Source: Steromphala cineraria (lineage: Eukaryota; Mollusca; Gastropoda; Trochida; Trochidae). From it: a stretch of 64,000 bases of DNA. The position numbers were made by a program, and so were the translations under genes. The stretch covers positions 56,002,082 to 56,066,081 of the forward strand of contig OU744735.1 in NCBI GenBank assembly GCA_916613615.1, in the 5' to 3' direction. A model generated the notes under the pieces. That model did not search any database and had not been told where the DNA came from. It worked only from the letters and a program-made list of their open reading frames with translations. Positions 60,467 through 64,000 of the stretch are shown here, in pieces. Numbering within the stretch: position 1 is the first letter of the stretch; each line of letters opens with the position of its first letter.

Positions 60467-61640
60467 TTTTAATATTGATTTGTAGATAGTATGAATAATG
60501 TACTTTTAATAATAAAGAAATCACTCTTCTCAAGATTTAGATTACTTTACTGATGTACTCTGTACTCTGTAATTTAACAGAATTTTTACCTTTAATTGTA
60601 AAGCAATTGTATTGTCGACAGGTAAAATATGTTCTATTTAACATTATCTATAGTATAAAAGTTTTAAAAAATCATGTAATGCATGTCATAATTTACCAAA
60701 ATGCGTGTTGTGTAATATATCTCGTTATTTCAATATCATGTCAAAACAAGATGAAGTTTATAGAGTGATTTTGAAATCCTGAATTGTGACATTTTTGGTA
60801 CAATTAAACATCGCAGACAATTATTTATAAAACGAGTTTTGAAGCTTATTAGGACACCATATAAGTGCATAATCTATTGAAAATGTCGCGGTTTTGATTT
60901 ATATCTAGATTAATAATTGGACTTTTACACTAAATGAACAAGAACAGTTAAAGCCTACATTCCACGGTTTGAAATGAAGATTTATTCTAATAATTTTTTA
61001 AAATTATTTTGACTGCTAAACAAATATTTTGCTCCTTATCAGTACAAATAAATATTCACATTAGCATTTAACGAATAATAATTATCATTTATTTTGTAAA
61101 AGACACTGATCGCAGCATACTCGTACCTACCATTGATTATAAAATTAAAACTACCTTGGATGTTATTGATTGAGAATCATTTCATATTTATCAATTATGG
61201 ACGGAATTAGTTTTGGAAAGATGGATATGTGAGCAAAGAGATATGTAATTACAATGGAGTTATTGATATGATTCAAAGGATGAAAATTCAAGATGTTCTC
61301 CCTTGATCATTTTGATGAATAGTTAAAAATTTATTCTACGAGACTTCCTTAATAACTTCATTACAAGTTTATATATTGATAACTGTCACTTCTTTATAAC
61401 ATCAAAGTTCTCATCTAATATTTTCACATGATCAAAGGCTTTCCAGCACAAATATGACTATTGCTAATTCTTTCAAGAAATTATTTAATTATAGAGTTGT
61501 TTCGTTCTTCATGTAGTGTGTTGAGCCCTTTTGGTGCCTGTAAATGGAAAATGTCCATTTTAATTGCATAATGAATAGATCTGAATTTGTTGAGCACTTG
61601 CACCCACATGTTCAAATGTAGTCCTTGTCAAAGATTCAGA

Positions 61641-62881
61641 ACTGCTTATCATTCTCCTTTCAACAAACTGGAAGTCAGTTTAACTACAAAAATACTAAGT
61701 CAAAAGGTCTGTATTAAATAAAACAACAAGGACAATATGTAGATTGCATATCCCTGGCATCATCTTTGTTAAACCTTCATGGGATGAATGGTGTAAATTA
61801 ACTTTTCACACATGATCAGTAGCCCATATATCAACTCTGACGGACCTTCCTATAAATTGTACATTTTACTTTGATATATAACAAATAAAATTCATATATG
61901 TATCTCTCCAGTGATTATATTGCTTATTCAATGCATTAGTAAAACAACATGAAATGTTGAATTGCAGATGAATAAAACAAGATCGAATAAAAAGGCATAT
62001 ATTTATAAGGCCCAATTACAAAATTTGAATTGACCTATCAAACTTCTGCTTGTTCATGGCTTGAAAGTTGTTATTGTCATTAATTTTCATCTTTTAACTG
62101 TACAGATTCATATCGACCCCGATTGAATTAATATATACTGCTCAAGAAAATAGTGTTTGGCTGTAAATATCACATAATGTGAAATAGTACAGATTTAGAT
62201 CATCAGCTTATGCAGGTAATTTTATTTCACTTTTTTGTTTAAGGTCTGGACTGACGAAACTCGATGTTTAAGGAAAATTGTGAATTTATCAATATTAGCC
62301 ATAGTTACTGAATCAAAACTCAGAAATAAGCATGATGAAACCAGTGCACTCCTATTGAAATGACGATTAATGATTGTGAGTTCAGAAACAAAACTTGCAA
62401 TTGTATCTACTAGTTTCTAGATTATGCATATTCCCTGATTGCGCAGGCTTCACAATCTGCAGATTCTTTAAAGGTATTTTCAAGGTATTATGAAATTGTC
62501 TACATTGTTTCCTCACAATTTTCAAATTGTTCGAACATTATACAAATTGTTATATATTTTCAGGATAGTTCGTAATATGTGTACAGAAAACTTCCTGCAC
62601 TCAGCAAACAGCAAAGCAGAAATCATCAGCATCAACTTGACATTTACCCTTCTTTGGAGATCAGCTTCGAGTCAAGAGGTCCGAGGTTTAAAATCCGCTT
62701 GGCAAGTTTGTTTACAGTAGAGATCAGTTCACAAATAAAAATTGGTGCAATGCCACATTTAATATCCTCGCAGTGCCACCCATGGTTCACAACTTCCAGC
62801 CAATGCTCGTAGACTTCATAGTGATGCTTAGCCATAATAGTGTTGCATGCTTTTCCCCTGCGTTAGTACAAGCAGCTGTGA
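61641..62881. other. No gene seen; weak tRNA-like motif
   Basis: 62665-62700 reads TCAAGAGGTCCGAGG then TTTAAAATCC, a weak B-box-like element. A minus-strand ORF at 62644-62835 (MAKHHYEVYEHWLEVVNHGW) overlaps it and is probably repeat-derived. Otherwise nothing recognised. Confidence 0.35.
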
Positions 62882-64000
62882 TATAATTCAATTCAATTCA
62901 ATTCTTTTATTCGGTATAAAGGCCATAGGCCCATGTACAAATAACAATCTTATTGTGACAGATGTATATCATGTCTAACATTTCTCAAATATAATGCTTC
63001 CTTAATGAACTTAGCAATATTTAACAAAATAGTTTCCTTAGTACATGTTAAAAGTGTATAAAACTTATTCATATTCGTTGAAATACAATAATACTGTGGG
63101 ATATATTTTAATCTAAGATGAGAATATAATGGACATTTTAGAAGGAAGTGATACTCATCTTCTATACAACCTAACGCACAAAATTTACATATCCTATCAC
63201 ACTGTGCAATGCCACAACGTCTGCCAGTATTAATCATCAAGGGAAGTTCACCAATTCGTAATAAACATAAGAGTCTTCTATATTCCCTCATATAACAAGG
63301 ATTTATATTCTTTATAGCTAGATAACTTACTTGATTCACAAATTCTAGAGTACCAATCTTGAGTATTACAATCTTTAAGTCGTTGTACAAAGGTATTGAT
63401 AAACAAAGTACTATTACCAACATCCTGGGTAATCCATACCAAACCAAATCCATATGAAAACAAAATACCTTTTACATGCGTAGCCCATGTTGTGCGATTA
63501 CACTCATCTAATGATTTACAGAGACGATAGCCCTGTTTTGGGTATCTATGTATGGGCATGAATAATAACTTTAACCAAAATTGAATACATTTTTTATGAT
63601 AATCTACAAAAAGACCTTGTCGACCACATTCACCCAGTGCAGCATCATTTGAAACATAATACCCAACACCAAGAACGTATTTACAAAATTTAACATGAAA
63701 ACGTTCGATGTATACATTTTTGGAATAGCCCCATATTTCACAGGAATAAAGTTGAATTGGTTTTATCTGGGTGTCAAAAACTTAAATAAAACTGATGGTG
63801 AAATATTCTTTAACTTGTATTGAAGTTGCTTAACAACAAAAAGGGCCTTATTGGCTTTCTGAACTAAAACATTTATTCCTCTTGACCAACATAATCTATT
63901 AGAAAACACAAGTCCCAGATAATTATAATACGTAGATATTTTAACGTTATCAGTACCAAACATCCATTTTTCCGTCCCTCTAAGCTTACCCCCATTTCGA
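62882..64000 (-). mobile_element. LINE 3' half, open at right window edge
   Basis: Read on the minus strand, several frames joined by frameshifts give the post-RT region of a non-LTR retrotransposon: STYYNYLGLVFSNRLCWSRG, YSCEIWGYSKN, FHVKFCKYVLGVGYYVSNDA, LGECGRQGLFVDYHKKCIQF, HVKGILFSYGFGLVW, then CKFCALGCIEDEYHFLLKCP. The 3' end is a short UTR (GGGCCTATGGCC, AATAAAAG) and an (AATTG)n tail at 62886-62904. The same family as the 5190-6018 fragment. RT catalytic motifs would lie beyond 64000. Confidence 0.85.

Larger units (their letters stand above)
57130..61640. repeat. Old paralogous segment, partner of 9720-11100
   Basis: 57180-57420 and 61190-61620 match the partner. 59640-59700 also shares ACTGATTGATGAT and a degenerate RSDI-type stretch with copies A-E, linking this end of the window to the same duplicated locus. 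Apart from two inverted-repeat elements I see no gene here. Confidence 0.55.

Overview
The window is AT-rich animal nuclear DNA with no intact host gene that I can recognise. Non-LTR retrotransposon pieces, a Penelope-like element, a pearl/Helentron-like element, tRNA-like SINE heads and SINE tails ending in (ACTC)n point to an invertebrate. A mollusc, perhaps a gastropod, is my best guess from repeat style alone. Coding capacity is almost entirely transposon-derived, plus short minus-strand ORFs that recur in diverged copies and look like decayed exons of an unrecognised family.

Layout. 1-496 is a LINE endonuclease fragment running off the left edge. 550-8563 (copy A) and 18815-27483 (copy B) are two direct copies of an about 8 kb segment, about 18.3 kb apart and very similar over long stretches. 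B differs from A by three clean events: a 415-bp LINE insertion with an 11-bp target duplication, a 1368-bp pearl/Helentron-like insertion, and a 1155-bp microhomology deletion. Between the copies lie a CR1/L2-type LINE fragment (8562-9402), a Penelope-like element with a 13-bp target duplication (11758-13893) and an older partial copy D (15640-16560). Copy B ends at a 53-bp minisatellite. It is followed by older partial copies C (27880-30080) and E (31505-31885).

30-46 kb is mostly unassigned AT-rich DNA. It holds three degenerate exon-like repeats, a MITE, two LINE tails, a promoter-like block with three TGACGTCA sites, and a 56-bp-arm hairpin. 46-56 kb is a second tandem pair, unit P (46050-50110) and unit Q (50500-56215), interrupted by other repeats. 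57-61.6 kb is distantly related to 9.7-11.1 kb and carries two further inverted-repeat elements. 62.9 kb to the right edge is a minus-strand LINE tail.

Nothing here forms a working multi-gene system. The coherent picture is a repeatedly duplicated locus, possibly an old tandem gene family on the minus strand, in which paralogous copies act as empty-site controls that reveal exact transposon insertions. All identity statements are by-eye comparisons, not computed alignments.
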